A DNA stretch of 64,000 nucleotides from Pieris napi (GCF_905475465.1 NC_062254.1:826001-890000); one strand, 5' to 3'. Counted from the stretch's first letter, positions 1 to 11,890 are shown. A program made the numbers and translations. Notes: generated from the letters alone by a model not told the origin.

Positions 1-1864
1 GTAATCTACCTTTGATTCTGATTCTGGCAATTTTATGGCAATTTCACGTCTGCTATCTAACTATGATGCAACTTTAAAAGAACTTTTTCTAAAACCGAAA
101 GGTGAAATAAATTATTTAAGCCCTACGATTCAAAACGAAATTATTAGTTTGCTTGGTACTAACGTTAGGAACAGTATTATCTCAGAAATTAAAAAAGCTC
201 CATTTCTGACAATAATTCTGGATACAACACAAGACTTGTCAAAAATTGACCAACTATCTGTTGTTTTTCGATATATCTCGGTTACAGAAAATGATGATAA
301 TGTGCCTAAAGAAATAAAAATCTGTGAGTCCTTTTTAGGATTCATAGCAGTAACCGATTGCAGTGCTGCAGGTCTGAAAACTGTCATTTTAAATTTGACT
401 AAAGAATATGGAATTGATTTGACTAAATGTATAGGACAGGGATACGATGGAGCAAATGTTATGTCGGGTGTGTATGGAGGATTACAAACCCTAATAAAAG
501 AGCATGCTCCAAATGCCGATTATGTTCATTGTGCTGCGCACGCTTTAAACTTGGTTTTGAACGATGCTGCGAGACATGTTCGTGAAGTATCGACTTTTTT
601 CGATAATTTAGAAAAAATATATACTTTTTTTGGCAATAGTATAAAACGCTGGGCTATGCTAAGTGACGATTCATCTGAAAAATATTTGATTACCCTTAAA
701 AAGGTATGTCCTACCAGATGGTCTTCTAGGAACGACGCTTTATTAGCAGTAAAGAAAATTTTTTTACTAATCATGAAAACTTTGTACCAACTCAATTTAA
801 TTTCAAATAAAAAAGAGGAACGTGAAGAATGTAAAAGTATAATTAATATTTTAGAGAGTTTTGATTTCTTAGTGCTCGTTACATTTTTTTCTTCACTATT
901 TGAAATTATTAATCCTATTTCTAAAGCTCTACAGCATGAAAATAATGATTTACAGAAATCTAGTATTTTATTAAGTAATCTTTTAAATAGACTGTGCCAA
1001 TTAAGAAATCAGAATTCATTTAATAGTTTGCTAAATGAATCCAAACATTTAGCAAAAAAGTGGGGGGTAACAACTGTTTTTAAAAACAAGGCGAAAGATA
1101 ACGAAGCGTTTTTTTGATGAGTTATCACAAGATGAGAGAATTTCCGACCCGGAATCCTATTTCAAAGTCAATGTATACTATTGCTGTTTAGATATATTAA
1201 TTTCTCAAACTAAAGAAAGATTTCAGAGCCTTTGCATCCTGAGTAGTATATTCGAAATATTACAACCGGAGAAACTCCTATCTTCTTCAAGCGAAGAGAT
1301 ATTAAACGCTTCCGGAAAACTGTCTGCTAAATACAGTAAAGACATCTCACTTAATCTTTGTGACCAATTAAAGGCTCTAAAAACATGCTTAAATTCTGAA
1401 ATTAAAAAAATTTATTCCATTAAAGAACTCATTGAATTATTGCTAGTAAAATTCAATTTTCCCGAGGTAATCACAGCATGCTTTTTATTCTTGACCCTTC
1501 CAGTTACAACCGCAACGGCAGAAAGAAGTTTTTTAAAATTAAAACTAATAAAAAATTACTTAAGAACTTCGATGGGACAAGAACGGCTGTCAGACATCTC
1601 ACTATTGTCCCTAGAGGCAGAAACTTTAGAAAAACTAAAATCATCATCAGCCATAAATGATTTAATAAATCAGTTTGCCGATAAAAAGGCAAGGAGAGTG
1701 AATATTTAAAATTCGATTTTTATTTGTAAAATGGGTAAATTATGTGATAAATAAATATTACTTCTCACAATATTTTTTTTCTTTTGTGAAAAATCTTTAC
1801 CTCCATATAAGGGCCTCCAAAAAAATTTTTATACGGGGCCCCGGCAAGGCACGCTACGCCACTG
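1..1864 (+). mobile_element. hAT DNA transposon, right part, left end outside the window
   Basis: The stretch carries a hAT-type transposase reading frame followed by a 3' end whose last bases, read on the minus strand, begin CAGTGGCGTAGCGTGCCTTG. That CAGTGGCG start is typical of hAT terminal inverted repeats. The end is placed at 1864 (CACTG). The left terminal repeat and target duplication lie before base 1 and cannot be checked. About 150 bases of AT-rich non-coding DNA separate the transposase stop from the terminus. Confidence 0.7.
35..1709 (+). pseudogene. hAT-family transposase (ZMYM1/TTF-type-like), broken by a one-base frameshift
   Basis: The frame opens at or before 35 and ends in the dimerisation region at 1709. 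Visible hAT landmarks are an Asp in ILDTTQD (first acidic residue), the block GYDGANVMSG (second Asp), CPTRWSSR, and a C-terminal hAT dimerisation segment with TATAERSF. Together these match the catalytic core and dimerisation domain of ZMYM1-like or 'zinc finger MYM-type protein 1-like' hAT transposases, which cut and paste DNA in the nucleus. The frame stops at a TGA at 1115-1117, directly after a run of seven T (1109-1115). Reading continues in the next frame from GAT at 1116, so one extra T explains the break. No other stop interrupts the downstream part. The N-terminal zinc finger, if present, is outside the window. It is therefore a recently inactivated copy. Confidence 0.8.
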
Positions 1865-2860
1865 AGCAGATTATTATGTTCCGTCTGCTCTGTGGCCACG
1901 CCTGCTTTTGTGCTTGGCCGAGGAAGGTGAGACAGGTGTCCACACAAGTAGCATCTCATAGATCACCTTCAAAAGATCAAAGACATCCTATCCTGTTAGC
2001 TCCAAAATGTCTGGAACATTGACAGAGGCAAGATAAGTCGATCAACTTTTAGCAATGGAAGCCAAGGCTACTAACTTCAAAGCCGCAGGGACACTCATGG
2101 GAAGTACATATGGACACTCCTAAGCGATGGCTGATGCGAAGTGATTTAGGGTCCAAAAGGTTGCAGTGTTTGGTGAAGGATAGGCATTAAGCCAATTCAT
2201 TAAATAACTCGAAAAGAAACTAAGTATGTATTAAAGTGTAAATTTTCTTTATTATCATTGTCAGAATATCAAATAGACCTCAGTGATACATCAATTTGAA
2301 GTGAAATAATTTACTTGAATATTGAATAATTCATGTATAAACAGTGCTGACGAGGCTGGTGTATGAATACCCTTAATTCAGAGTTCGCAAACTATCAGTG
2401 CTCACTCAGCGAGTCGCTTAATTGACAGCACAAAAGTTTTCCCCTAAATCGATATTTTGTTTGCCAAAATAGTTCTTATTCAATAGTTATTACGGACGTC
2501 ATTTGAATAATATCACCATTTATTATTCACTTAATTGATGTAAAAATTTGATGATTATATGAAAAGTTTCATTATTTATAGCAATGACCAGCCTGTCCCG
2601 ACTTCGCAGGGCTTCTTTGTTTAAAAAGTTGGATATTAATGTTCCCTGTGTTACTTAGGAACAATGTGTATGACTATATTAGTTTAATGATTTATTTATT
2701 TATTTATAAAAACACTCCTGCCCTAACATGCGACCCTAAATTGACAAGAGTGAACAATAAGTGAATAAAATTTACAGACGAAACAAAAAAGGCAAACGTA
2801 TAAAAATAATTAGGAAACAGAAAAATAAAAAACAAAAATGAAAAATAAAAAACTTAACTA
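1865..2860. other. Gene-free stretch, no repeat recognised
   Basis: Both strands were read. The first 300 bases are GC-richer than the rest, with short open frames on both strands, but nothing matches a protein family I know. The remainder is AT-rich with frequent stops. Confidence 0.4.
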
Positions 2861-2864
2861 ACTA

Positions 2865-3071
2865 TTAGTGCCTAACAAATAATAGAACTTTTGCCAGTTC
2901 ACTTAACGGACAATGAAAAAGGTCCGTTAAACTTTGTAATTCGTTAGCTAAATTATTACATCGAATCATATGTGCCCTTTTCAGAAGGTTAGTCCTAACA
3001 CATGAAGTAACGGCAGATGATGTAGAATCTAAAGCTACAATTCCACCAGTGTGCTGAACTGTACGACACAA
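2865..3071 (-). pseudogene. Possible retroelement C-terminal fragment
   Basis: A 68-codon minus-strand frame reads like the C-terminal end of a reverse-transcriptase protein, with segments LLKRAHMIRCNN and ELQSLTDLF, which recall Penelope-like or LINE ends (leucine-rich, 'R-A-H/K', 'L-T-x-x-F'). It starts and stops abruptly and lies among other retroelement remnants. The assignment is weak and based on resemblance only. Confidence 0.25.
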
Positions 3072-3117
3072 TGCTGCACAGCATACGGCTCAAATGTTGG
3101 TTTTGGTCGCGCGAATA

Positions 3118-3395
3118 TTTTTTGTTCACTGGGGGCAAACGGGCAGGAGGGTCACCTGATGTTAAGTGATAACAGACATGGACACTTTAATGCCAGAAGG
3201 CTCGCGAGTCCGTAGCCGGCCTTTTAATAATTGGTACGCTCTTTTCTTCAAGGACGTTGAAGTGGTTCGTAAATACCTTACTGGGCAGGTTCCACATAAT
3301 AGTGGTGGTGCGCGGCAAAAACTGCCTTAAATGTCGATGTGATACGGGTGGAATTTCGCATTCTGCCTTGACGTCCGATGATGAAAGTCAGCAGG
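3118..3395 (-). mobile_element. LINE-J 3' end, 5'-truncated (Jockey/CR1-like)
   Basis: Read on the minus strand, this codes a degraded piece of the reverse-transcriptase C-terminus (around 'LPRTTTMWN') and then the common 3' end with AAGGCCGGCTACGGACTCG and a conserved block around CACTTAACATCAGGTGA, finishing in an A-rich tail. The same 3' end occurs more than a dozen times in the window. Confidence 0.6.
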
Positions 3396-4012
3396 CTATC
3401 CGAACAACTCAAAACACTCTCCTCATCATCAGGTTTAGTCATTTCAAATTAATTATATGAAAATATATATATCGCTATCTCTTTCTGCTTGTATTTCAAA
3501 AGAACTCGTGTTTAATCCGTCAAGCAGTTGACTTGCAAAATGTAGTAGAAATGTTTTCGAAGTTCAATAAAAGCTCCCATTTTCGATATATATTACTAAA
3601 TAAGCAAAGGGAGGTTTCATAAAACTGTTTCGTCAAAAATAATCCCTAAATATACTGTATAGAGTTTATTTCATTGTTTTCCTAAAATACATTTTTGTTA
3701 TATCAGGGTAGGGTAGGTCGCGACGCGTTGCCATGACAACGGCACGAATCTTGATAGATCTCATATCGTTTGTTTTACTAAATGCTGTTTGAAAATATGT
3801 TTGCTAGGAAAACGCACGTTTCCCGTTTGTGAAAACATTTTTACAATGCTGCAGTACGTAATAGATACAGTGGCTAGATTTATCTTATTGTATTTTTAAC
3901 GTAATCTTCCCAACGTTCAGGCTGTATGTTTGAACTAGCTTGGCAAGGAATTTCCTAAGGAACCGGTTTATCTTAGACACGGGCCTAAGACCTATTGGGG
4001 TAGAACACTATG
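3396..4012. other. Gene-free stretch, nothing recognised
   Basis: AT-rich DNA with stops in all frames. I see no repeat, RNA gene or exon signature. Confidence 0.4.
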
Positions 4013-4120
4013 TAATAATAATAATAATAAAGCCCGTTTCCAATCATGACAAAAAAACAAATTATTATACACAGCTTATTTTACATTTTTATATATTTTT
4101 TTTCTTTTGCTTGTTAATCT
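4013..4120 (-). mobile_element. RTE-like LINE 3' tail fragment
   Basis: It begins with an (AAT)n run followed by AAAGCCCGTTTCCAATCATG, nearly identical to the tail of the LINE copy at 27140 and related to that at 57955. In each the microsatellite marks the LINE 3' end on the minus strand. Confidence 0.5.
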
Positions 4121-4443
4121 ATACTATGTATTTACATGTTTTTAAGATAAGTATTTTAAATATAGCAAATGAGAATTAACACATATTAAGTATCCTAACG
4201 ACGAAGAAGATACACAAAGAGCACGCTCAACATCTGAATCCAAATGTAAAGATTTATAATTTTTAAACATTAGACATAAACCATAATAAAAGCGTAACAT
4301 ATGCATTGAAGTATTGCAGTATGTCACATCTATGAAAAGATAGAGCATATAGATAATGGAATTAATTATTTTTCCAGAGGGACCAAACTTTATAAATTTG
4401 TTTTACTTTTTGTATTCCATCTTTGCCTATATCTATAGTATAA

Positions 4444-4744
4444 CTAGCTGACCCGTATATTATTTCTAGGAATCATTTTTTTAGTTCAATATAAATAACT
4501 ATCTACAATAATAAAAAATAGGGGTTGATCGTAGAGGGGTGAAAATTATTTTTGTATGCTGTATCAAAAAAAAATATTAATAAAAAAATATATTTTTTAA
4601 ACCCCTTATAACTTGGGGGTTTGAAAGATATTAGCCGACTCTCGGACTTGCTGAATATGCATAAAAAATTTCATAAGAACCGGTCGAGCCGTTTCGGAGG
4701 AGTTTGAGAACGAACATTGTGACACGAGAATTTTATATATTAGA
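4444..4744 (-). mobile_element. Helitron-like non-autonomous element
   Basis: On the minus strand it starts TCTAATATATAAAATTCTCG and ends CTAG followed by T. The 5'-TC and 3'-CTAG termini fit Helitrons, which carry no target duplication. The interior has the phrase GAAACGGCTCGACCGG, shared with the copies at 16463 and others. The 5' flanking base is T instead of the expected A, a small departure. Confidence 0.5.
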
Positions 4745-5116
4745 ATAATATATCTTCCAATCTGGTCATAAAGGTCTCACCAAAACGTATTTTAAATCCT
4801 CAATCTTGTCATCGAGCTGTTAATATATGGTAATGTGGCAGAGTTTTATGTGTTAGATTACGAACGAGAGAACATGTCACCCTCATACAAGTATTCCTCC
4901 TCTACAGTCACTGAATATGAAATAATAATGAAAAATTCAAGCCGTGCCTTGGATATATGACGGGCTCACATTTACATTGTATTGCGAGCACAATATCGCT
5001 TTGATACTCAGACAAAGGACCACTGCGATATTTGGGATTTAAAAAACAAATTTTGAATGTTCTACTACGGATCAGCGGTAATTATAAAATAACACTAGGT
5101 AGTGTTTTTTGAAGGA

Positions 5117-5292
5117 GCAGTGTTGGCCTAGTGGCTTCAGCGTGCGACTCTCTAAGATTCGATCCCCAGCTGTGCACTATTGGACTTTCTATGTGCGCAT
5201 TTAACATTCCCTCGAACGGTGAAGGAAAACAACGTGAGGATACCGGTGTGCTCGATCGTGTCAGGCACAGAAGATCTACTTGCCTATTCGAA
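5117..5292 (+). repeat. SINE-B copy (tRNA-derived), 3'-truncated
   Basis: It opens with GCAGTGTTGGCCTAGTGGC, an A-box-like stretch, followed by a B-box-like GATTCGATCCC. The body shared by the family follows (CATTTAACATTC, GGTGAAGGAAAAC). The 3' end is degraded after CTTGCCTATT. Confidence 0.6.
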
Positions 5293-5406
5293 AGAAACAA
5301 ATAAAAACTTGAAAACGAAATGCATTTTCGAGGATTCCTACAAAAAATTAATACGTTTGTGTACTAATATTTTTGAGAGATTTGCTTACTTTTGCTGACA
5401 AGAGGG

Positions 5407-5424
5407 GTGTGTGTGTGTGTGTGT
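5407..5424. repeat. (GT)n microsatellite
   Basis: Nine uninterrupted GT units. Confidence 0.9.
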
Positions 5425-5482
5425 AAATTGCACTAAATCTGCTTACTTAATACTTGAACTATCACGAAACACAGAAAAAAAA

Positions 5483-5998
5483 GGGTGCGTGTACTTATGT
5501 ACGCGCGTAAGAAGTTATACTTCTTTGGCTTTCTTTATTTTTTTTAAATATAATTAATTAATAATTAATATTTAACGTAAACAATTAATTAATATTTGAT
5601 ATTTAGTATATTATTCAATTATTAATTAATATTAATAACAATTATTATTATTATTTATTATATTCTTAATTCAATTTAATAACTTGGTATGTTTCATAAC
5701 CTTTTACCTAAGTAACAATAGGTCTTTGTGAAAAAGCATTGCTAAATTTCTTTGACAAAATAATTAAAACTCCTTTATTTGATTAAAAGGTAAATGTCAT
5801 TATGGTAATTCAAAATTCTTGGTATAGCTGCTAACTTCGCGCATATTCTATTTCTTTTTACTTGTAGATTGTCTTATTCCCATCTCGCTCGCGCACGCTA
5901 TAATCACACTGACAACTTTTTGTCACGGTGCGCGCGCAATCGTAAAATTTCACTCTCATCAATTTTTCATAAAGCGCCTAAAGAAGTATAACTTCAAA
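5483..5998 (+). mobile_element. Palindrome-ended element, TAT-centre subtype
   Basis: The left end reads GGGTGCGTGTACTTATGTAC and then GAAGTTATACTTC at 5511-5523. The right end has GCGCCTAAAGAAG with GAAGTATAACTTC at 5983-5995. The two 13-mers are reverse complements. The interior is very AT-rich, with a conserved block near the right end (CTCATCAATTTTTCATAAAG) that recurs inverted at 56855. It has no coding capacity. Confidence 0.55.
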
Positions 5999-6063
5999 AA
6001 TGTACAACCTAAAAATTTGCTTTTATTACCACAAAAAACACCACCACAAATACTTTTCGGTAA

Positions 6064-6581
6064 GGGTGCGTACAGACTATGTAACATGTTATATAACAAC
6101 TTATTGCTGCCAGTATCTTCGGAACCTTGCCTAAGGGACTCCTTTTAATGATATATTTTAGTTTATGTTAAGTTTAGTTTTTTATTTCGATGTATATTAT
6201 TTTATTATTATAAGTATTTAATATTCTAAAAATGATGATGTAAAAAGGTCTTGAGATATGCATACAGCCCCTTTTAAGCTTCCTTCTTTAATCTCGTGTC
6301 CAGTTTAGGTATTCACTTGTGTTTTATAACACGTCCACATTATGAAACCTTGTTATTCAACATTATAACATAAAACAATACTGTAAACATTAGAATAATA
6401 ATGCAATATAACAATGTTATATAACCATTTTAAATAACAAAAGAAAAACAAAAAAACGTAGATGCTGGGTTAACATGTTATTACATATAACATGTTTTAT
6501 AACATTCAATGTTTACATTATCTGAAACATGTTGTATAGCAATGTTGTATAACATGTTATGTTATGTAGTCTGTACGCAAC
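6064..6581. mobile_element. Foldback/MITE with about 35-bp terminal inverted repeats
   Basis: The left end GGTGCGTACAGACTATGTAA and the right end, read in reverse as GTTGCGTACAGACTACATAA, form imperfect inverted repeats that continue through the repeated motif AACATGTTATA. GTAA flanks both sides (6060-6063 and 6582-6585), a possible 4-bp target duplication. A LINE-L fragment lies inside. Confidence 0.55.
6095..6240 (+). mobile_element. LINE-L 3' fragment nested in the foldback element
   Basis: The first 40 bases code the same residues as the C-terminal block of the copy at 43815 (NAASIFGTLPKG). An AT-rich 3' tail follows. Confidence 0.45.
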
Positions 6582-6585
6582 GTAA

Positions 6586-8071
6586 TAGTTGTTTCCATTT
6601 CGATACACTAAGGTTATTTAATGTCCCGTCAAAATATAACTTATGAGTAAATTAGGAGCGGTTGGCGCAGTGGACCTGACTGTGACATGTTACACTTGCA
6701 AACTATAAGCTTCGACACGTGTACCTCGTTATAATCAGACCCTTCAATCGAGGTACTTCAATTTAAAGGCATACAGCGATTTAAACTTTTGTGAAAGTAT
6801 CTCATTACATTATGTACGTTATCTTATCCATGAAATTCCATTGGTGAACATATGTCGAACATATGACCTCAGGAATAAAAACCCTACTTTGAAGCTACTA
6901 GCTCACTGCTCTATTTATTGTAATATATAAATCTTTCAATATTAAGTTGGCTGTTTCCTGATGCTATACTGCTCATTTCATACAGTGTCATTATTATCTG
7001 ACGATATAATAGTTTTAATGATATACTTGTATGATGTATACGTATCATGTAACTATGATAAATTAATAATAATCCTTCCTACTCATATTAGGTTATAGAT
7101 AATTATCTTAATATACATATATATAATTTAAAAAAATCACGTTTTTTCAAATTCACGAAAATGTTATTTTAATATTTGTAGTAAAAATAATTTCTTCGTA
7201 ATATTGGTTGTAAACCGCTACAACTTTTGACTTAAATGTTGAAACTTACAAATTTTGCTTTAATAATGCAAATAAATCAACATAATATTTAAAGTGCAAC
7301 TGAAAATTTATATCAGGCGTGAAATATTAGTTTGTTTTTCTATTTCAATGAAAAATACTTGAGTTTTATTAATTCTTTTTGTAATTTTACAAAAAAATCA
7401 ATTAATCTGTCTTGCAACGCTCTATTCAACTTTATAACTAACATTCCACAATAAATGGACTTTCCATCCCAAAAAATCATTTCAACCCGTTTCATATCGC
7501 GATCAACCAAATAAAAGCATCTCAAAAAGAAATCATTTTTCAGGTGTTTTTAGCTTATTTTACTCGTGAATAACATAGCTTTACTTTACCGCAAGAATTA
7601 AAAAAATCTATTCAATGCTTTAAAAAGTTGCAGACAATTAAAAAAACTAATCTTTCCTCCTTTTATAAGAAAAATATAAAATTAATAGCCACTACCCAAG
7701 ACGTGCTCTGCAATATACCGCTTTAGATAACTAACTAGCTAACTTTAGATCTACAATACTTTATTATTATTAATAAAGACAAACATAGAAACAATCAATA
7801 ACGATAAACAATGGTACATATTTAAAAACCTCCCCATAGCTATTAAAACCAGATGTCTGCGCGTGAATAATTATTGATGGCCTGAAATTGACGGCAGTTG
7901 ATTTCCAACTACCCTAATGAACATTTTTTACTATTGAGGGTACTGCAAATGATTTGGGTGTAATTTATCCACATAATTACTCTGGGAAGAGTTGCTGACA
8001 AGCATAGAATGTGGTTTATTGTAATATTAGTAGTTAAGTAGTGCTGATAATAGATTCATATTTTCAATCAT
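6586..8071. other. Gene-free stretch, nothing recognised
   Basis: About 1.5 kb of AT-rich DNA. The one open minus-strand frame (7340-7525) has no recognisable motif and is probably chance. Confidence 0.4.
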
Positions 8072-8228
8072 CAGCCTATTAAAGTATTTACGAACCAATT
8101 CGACTTAGGGTCCTTCAAGAAAGGCCGGCAACGCACTTTCGAGCGTTCTGGTAATGTGAGTGTCCATGGGCAGTATCACTCAATATCAGGCGAGACTCCA
8201 GCCCGTTTGCTTCCCCTTACATAAAAAA
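8072..8228 (+). mobile_element. LINE-J 3' end, 5'-truncated
   Basis: Shares with the other copies the blocks CTTAGGGTCCTTCAAGAAA, AAGGCCGGCAACGCACT and CACTCAATATCAGGCGA, and ends in poly(A). Confidence 0.6.
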
Positions 8229-8671
8229 ATCGGTTGTCTGTAAAAAGTCGGTTTACTGACGATAGTTGAACGTGACAACGTCATAAGAAAATACTGATGG
8301 AATGGTTGCATTTTTCAAAAGAAAATTTAAATTTTATTTGTTTGATAGATATTTTGTATGGATATAGAGAAGGAGGTAAATGGAAATCACAATTGAATTG
8401 ATCAAGTTACATTTATTTGTACGCATAAATACAATTTTGTCAATTTTTTAACGAACGAACGCTGCCGAACGCGGAGTCCGATTGTGCCTCTCTGTCGCTT
8501 CGCGCTCTCGCTTGCACTTCAAGCCTTAAATGGAACGCCTCAGTGCGAGGTAACGCCGCGTGCATCATGTTTTTTCATGCGTGCAGCCGGCTCAATCGAA
8601 TTATAAGACATTGTTACGTCTAAAATACAGCCTTTAAATTTGTGAGAATTACAATTGCAGAGAAGAAACAC
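8229..8671. other. Gene-free stretch with a CpG-rich patch
   Basis: The patch at about 8452-8600 is much richer in G, C and CpG than its surroundings (for example CGCTTCGCGCTCTCGCTTGC). No exon or repeat is recognised in it. Confidence 0.35.
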
Positions 8672-8865
8672 ATTTACCAACTTTTTAGGTCTGGGCCTCA
8701 CATTTTTGTATCTGTTTCATGATCATTGTCAATCCTCCTGTGCCTTCACAAATGGGAAATGGTATAGCGCACATAGAAAGAAAGTTCATTGGTGCACTGC
8801 CGGGGATCGAACCTACGACCTTAGGGGTGAGAGTCGCACGCTGGAGCCACTAGCCCACCACTGCT
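8672..8865 (-). repeat. SINE-B copy, internally deleted
   Basis: On the minus strand it starts at AGCAGTGGTGGGCTAGTGG and has the B-box-like GGTTCGATCCC and the 3' part AGACCTAAAAAG. The middle of the family consensus is missing. Confidence 0.6.
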
Positions 8866-9053
8866 ATTTCTGTGCTATGCATTTGTATTTCTTAATCTAG
8901 TGTATTGTCATCTATTTTTAGTGTATTATTTTTGATCTCTTATATAATTGTAATGTTTCTCTTTGTTTTGCACATTGTCATTGAGGTACCTACACGTATG
9001 TTTTTTGTGTCTGTATGTGCTTCGTTAGTGTGCCTTTTTTAAATAAATTATTA
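8866..9053 (+). mobile_element. LINE 3' tail
   Basis: The blocks TTGTATTTCTTAATCTAGT and TATAATTGTAATGTTTC and the AAATAAAT end match the segment at 32300-32450, so both are copies of one LINE 3' end. Confidence 0.45.
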
Positions 9054-9520
9054 CTGGCAAAATACTGCCGTTAAACACTAGTACAAAATCTATATATGTT
9101 ACAAAAATACTGTTTCTATGTTTTTATGGAATTAATGGGATTTTATATTGGAGATATCGCAACGTTTTAAATTTTGTCTTTGTTAGTTAAATATTCAATT
9201 GGACGGGGTGAATATTTTAAAAATCGCATCAATAACATTAAAAGGAAACATGAAAGATGTTCCAAGTAAAGCGAATAGTAAAGTTTAGGTACAATCACGC
9301 GAAAACGTCGCTTCTGATGATATAAACAAATTAGATCAAAGTTTCGTCAGGAAGTATATTTTTTATGACATTAAAACATGCTTTTAAATGCAACGGAATT
9401 TGATTGACTAATTTAAATGACAGTAGCCGTGACTTGATTTCTGAAGGATTATTTTTTTTTAGTTTTGTTCTCATCACACATGAATAATGAGGATATTAAA
9501 ATACAAAATAAATATGGATT
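9054..9520. other. Gene-free stretch, nothing recognised
   Basis: AT-rich, stops in all frames. Confidence 0.4.
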
Positions 9521-9664
9521 CTGAACCTGTTTCATGATCATTTGTCAATCTAATAGGCGTTCGAGCGAATGTTAAAGAGAAATTTCATTGGTGCACTGCC
9601 GGGGATTGAACCTACGACCTCAGGGACTTAAGTCGAACGCTGGAGCCACTAGGCCAACACTGCT
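9521..9664 (-). repeat. SINE-B copy, partial
   Basis: Contains the tRNA-like 5' region (CCTAGTGGCTCCAGCG on the minus strand), the B-box GGTTCAATCCC and the 3' block TGATCATGAAACAG. The middle is deleted. Confidence 0.6.
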
Positions 9665-9754
9665 CGAGGACAATCAAATACTTATAAAAATTTCGTTTGA
9701 AAATGAAAACTTAAGACCGTACCGTAAGACGTGCCACTGTAACATTAATCCACT

Positions 9755-10240
9755 TTTATAATTGGTTAATAATAATCATAATTTATTTGCATGAATATGG
9801 TACAATCTAAAGTTCGCATATTCTGCCACACATAATGGCGTGCAAATTTGTCTTAAAATGAATTTTACATAGAGGTTACACACATGAGTATTATCATTAT
9901 AGTCAATTCTTATATTATTTTATCACTACATCATCACATTATTATATAGTAATACGTTATCAAATTAATATTAATTATAATGTTTCACGCAAAAAATCAT
10001 TGCTAGCATAATTTTTTTTCCAAAGTAGTACATTATGTCGATTATTAAAATCTCCACTAGGAATATCTCTTAATATTTTTGGTAAATTATTAAAACCTTG
10101 ATTGCCTTGATACAAAAGGTGTTTCGTTTCGTATACAATTCCAGATTAATGTTTCGCATAACCAATTTCTCCCCATTTCTACTTAGATAGTGGTCCATGT
10201 ATTCCGTTAGGTAAACCATGCTTGGTAAAAGAGTCGATAT
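9755..10240 (-). mobile_element. LINE-K 3' fragment
   Basis: The blocks GGTACAATCTAAAGTTCGCA, GGCGTGCAAATTTGTCTTAA and TTATAATGTTTCACGCAA recur in the same order at 21800 and in part at 40815 and 49145, which defines a dispersed family. Long AT-rich tail and orientation suggest a LINE 3' end, minus strand. Confidence 0.45.
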
Positions 10241-10331
10241 TAGTAGTAGGTGAAATTAAATCTACCTTCCTTTCATTTACTTAGACATAAATATCTGATC
10301 GCATATTTACAATACTGATACAATTCCAGTA

Positions 10332-10490
10332 TTGCACTGTCCACGAGTAATCATAGATAATTGTACAGTTAAATACAGTCGTACAGTTGCAGATGATGCA
10401 AAGAGAGCCGGAAAGACTTGGAGCGAGGTAGTATACCAGTCTAAAGACCGAATGCGATTGGGGACTGTGACGCTCTCGGCCCTTTCTAGG
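10332..10490 (+). pseudogene. LINE open-frame C-terminal fragment (RTE-like)
   Basis: The frame carries RTVADDAKRAGKTWSEV and KDRMR, the usual tail of RTE-like LINE proteins ('TW-R-T-V ... G-W-W/T-W ... A-x-D-R-x-x-W'). It is short, unflanked by the rest of the protein, and ends where a SINE-A poly(T) starts. Confidence 0.5.
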
Positions 10491-10492
10491 GG

Positions 10493-10633
10493 TTTTTTTT
10501 TTTTAAAGACAATTCACACCAATTGACCTAGTCCCATGCTAAGCTGGTGAAGCTTGTGTTATGGGTACTAGGCAACGGATATACATACATATTATAGATA
10601 GATATACATATAAATACATATTTAAACACCCAA
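10493..10633 (-). repeat. SINE-A copy, 5'-truncated
   Basis: Reverse complement of the 3' half of the copies at 34400 and 45298, including AGCTTCACCAGCTTAGCATG and GGTGTGAATTGTC plus a poly(A) tail (read as T at 10493). Confidence 0.7.
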
Positions 10634-11890
10634 TAAAAAAGTAAACTTTTTTACACTAATAATTATTAAAATGACTCCATTCACATGACATATATAAGTT
10701 GATATTTCATTGTCATTTTGTACATTGTCATTTTCGAGTCAGGCTTTTTTGCAAAGCACTTGCCGGCATGACTGTACGCTGTATATTATCTGTGCCACTG
10801 CGCGAGACGCCTGTCATAGCCATTGTCTACTTTTTCCAGTCCGATAAACGATTGTTTTGCACTGAAATATTTTTAGTATGAATGGATATAGATTATTTCC
10901 TCGTAAATGCTTTTTATCTCCGCTCAAAGCTCGAAGCTGAAGTAAAATATAATAAAGTAAGAAATGTTTGTATTTAAAAGAACTTGCTATTTTACAATTA
11001 TTATTGCATTTGAATTTGGAAATTAATAATATGCTTTTATTAATTTTAACAAGACTATACTAATTACGATTACATTGGAGACATATTATAATTTATTTAA
11101 AGTCAACAGCACGTATATTACTTATATATACTCTGAGTATCCTATTACACAACGTTGCTTCAGCCAACTTCGCCGGAAATACCGCGTAATATGGGGGATG
11201 GAATTCGCGTTATACGAAAGCGCGTTTTATGGATAGTGCATTATAGGGGGGACTACTATACACACGTCCTGGTGGATATCGATATCTCAAAAACGACTGA
11301 ACTGATTTAAAGTTTGAAACATATATATAAATTTTAGTTTTTGAAAAATTTGTGGAAAATTAATACATTGATAAAATTTCGCACACGTGCTAGAAATCAT
11401 ACTACTATTAATTTTATCAATAATACAATTAAAACTGAAAACCTTGCTTTTAAAGTCAGTTGGAAAATCACGATAGTGCACATGATAATGTTTGTTTTTG
11501 CAATAGATATTTTTATTTTATAAAGTATTTTTTCAGGGTAGGTAATCCGAGTTTTTTTGTCACGGTCAATCGCTACATTTTATTAAACATTTCTATTTTA
11601 TTCGCTTTGGTTTATGTTTGGTTGGTTTGTAAACACTTAAAATTGTTTAGATTTTACCAATTTAACTAATTTAATTACGCCCTTAATCATATTATATTAT
11701 TTAGTAAGAAAGTATTTGTTATCATTATCCTACAACTGTCAATTGTGTGCCCTTTTTCCTTATTAAGTTCTAGTCAAGGAGTTATCGTGGTATATACTAA
11801 GGTATTACTATTTATTGATAAGAGATTGTGTATCAACGGCAACCGTACCGCTTTCTGTTTGTGATTGTGTTACGGATCATGTTTAGAAAA
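10634..11890. other. Gene-free stretch, nothing firmly recognised
   Basis: AT-rich. Around 11230-11330 the phrase AAAAACGACTGAACTGATTT resembles the Helitron-like interior seen elsewhere, but no termini are visible. Confidence 0.35.

Noticed and set aside
1744..2022. Open frame of 92 codons on the + strand
   Set aside because: It crosses the hAT end at 1864 and shows no motif; chance frame.
11460..11669. Hydrophobic frame resembling a membrane protein or receptor exon
   Set aside because: Phe/Ile/Leu bias is expected from T-rich DNA; no conserved residues or splice context.
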